From the NCBI RefSeq assembly GCF_022133705.1, contig NZ_JAKNHJ010000002.1, forward strand, positions 113,801 through 177,800: 64,000 nt of DNA, given 5' to 3'. The notes beneath the pieces are model-generated. The model did no database searches and was not told where the DNA came from. It saw nothing but the letters and a program-made list of their open reading frames with translations. Made by a program: the position numbers and the translations under genes. This DNA is from Varibaculum cambriense (GTDB lineage: Bacteria; Actinomycetota; Actinomycetes; Actinomycetales; Actinomycetaceae). Below are positions 63,931-64,000 of this stretch, piece by piece (position 1 is the stretch's first letter; the number at the start of each line of letters is the position of its first letter).

Positions 63931-64000
63931 CCTATAAATGTCGCATGTTCTTTTTGATTGTCGTGAGCATCCAGGAAGTAGACCAGTCCCGAAAGTACCG

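Overview
The window looks like chromosome from a host-associated actinobacterium, most plausibly of the family Actinomycetaceae. Supporting signs are a class Ib ribonucleotide reductase, a GuaB1-type GMP reductase, a long HrpA helicase, a type I-E CRISPR locus with actinobacterial-style Cas2, frequent GTG/TTG starts, and some starts that look leaderless. Genus and species cannot be fixed from the sequence alone.

Layout. 1-9.4 kb: housekeeping genes (nrdE tail, an SDR oxidoreductase, nrdF, an ABC-class ATPase, a CycA-type permease, a low-molecular-weight phosphatase, guaB1 and a phosphoribosyltransferase), with two clusters of composite palindromic intergenic repeats. 9.5-16.3 kb: an SprT-like protein, a membrane-anchored Ser/Thr kinase and HrpA. 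16.3-28.3 kb: a carnitine-type island entered through AT-rich DNA: MFS carrier, alpha/beta hydrolase, CaiA-, CaiB- and CaiC-like enzymes, a MaoC double-hotdog hydratase, a TetR regulator, then FixABCX-type electron transfer proteins. 28.4-31.3 kb: an acetyltransferase, a third repeat cluster and an OPT transporter. 31.6-36.8 kb: a sugar cassette (SSS symporter, small membrane protein, NahK-like kinase, beta-helix protein). 37.0-41.4 kb: a nucleoside operon (nucleoside hydrolase, MFS carrier, LacI regulator, ribokinase) behind a perfect 20-bp LacI-type palindrome. 41.9-42.6 kb: a VIT-family metal transporter.

42.8-54.7 kb is a defence-like accessory region. It starts with one gene joining an AAA ATPase, a DUF4143-type nuclease-like part and a TIR domain. 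Next is a wrecked type I-E locus: cas3 has lost its DEVH box and changes frame, cse1, cse2, cas7 and cas6 are absent, a piece of cas5 is joined to the end of cas1, and only cas2 is whole. A 43-repeat array follows and is almost perfectly regular. Two small related proteins, a three-repeat mini-array and a broken copy of the first small gene come after it, and the region closes with an ATPase_2/DUF234 gene. An 18-bp sequence inside a hairpin occurs once ahead of each of the two ATPase genes.

54.7-64 kb: an Mrp Na+/H+ antiporter operon (mnhA with fused mnhB, then C, D, E, F, G), sucCD, and a near-consensus promoter leading out of the window.

Functionally, the cai/fix island should activate an acyl substrate to its CoA ester and pass electrons to it through ETF and FixCX, as in anaerobic carnitine reduction. 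Its carrier and hydratase belong to different families from E. coli CaiT and CaiD, and it has an additional esterase. The CRISPR locus probably can neither interfere nor acquire spacers unless intact genes lie elsewhere in the genome. The small genes at the array ends and the TIR-ATPase fusion are the most novel-looking parts.
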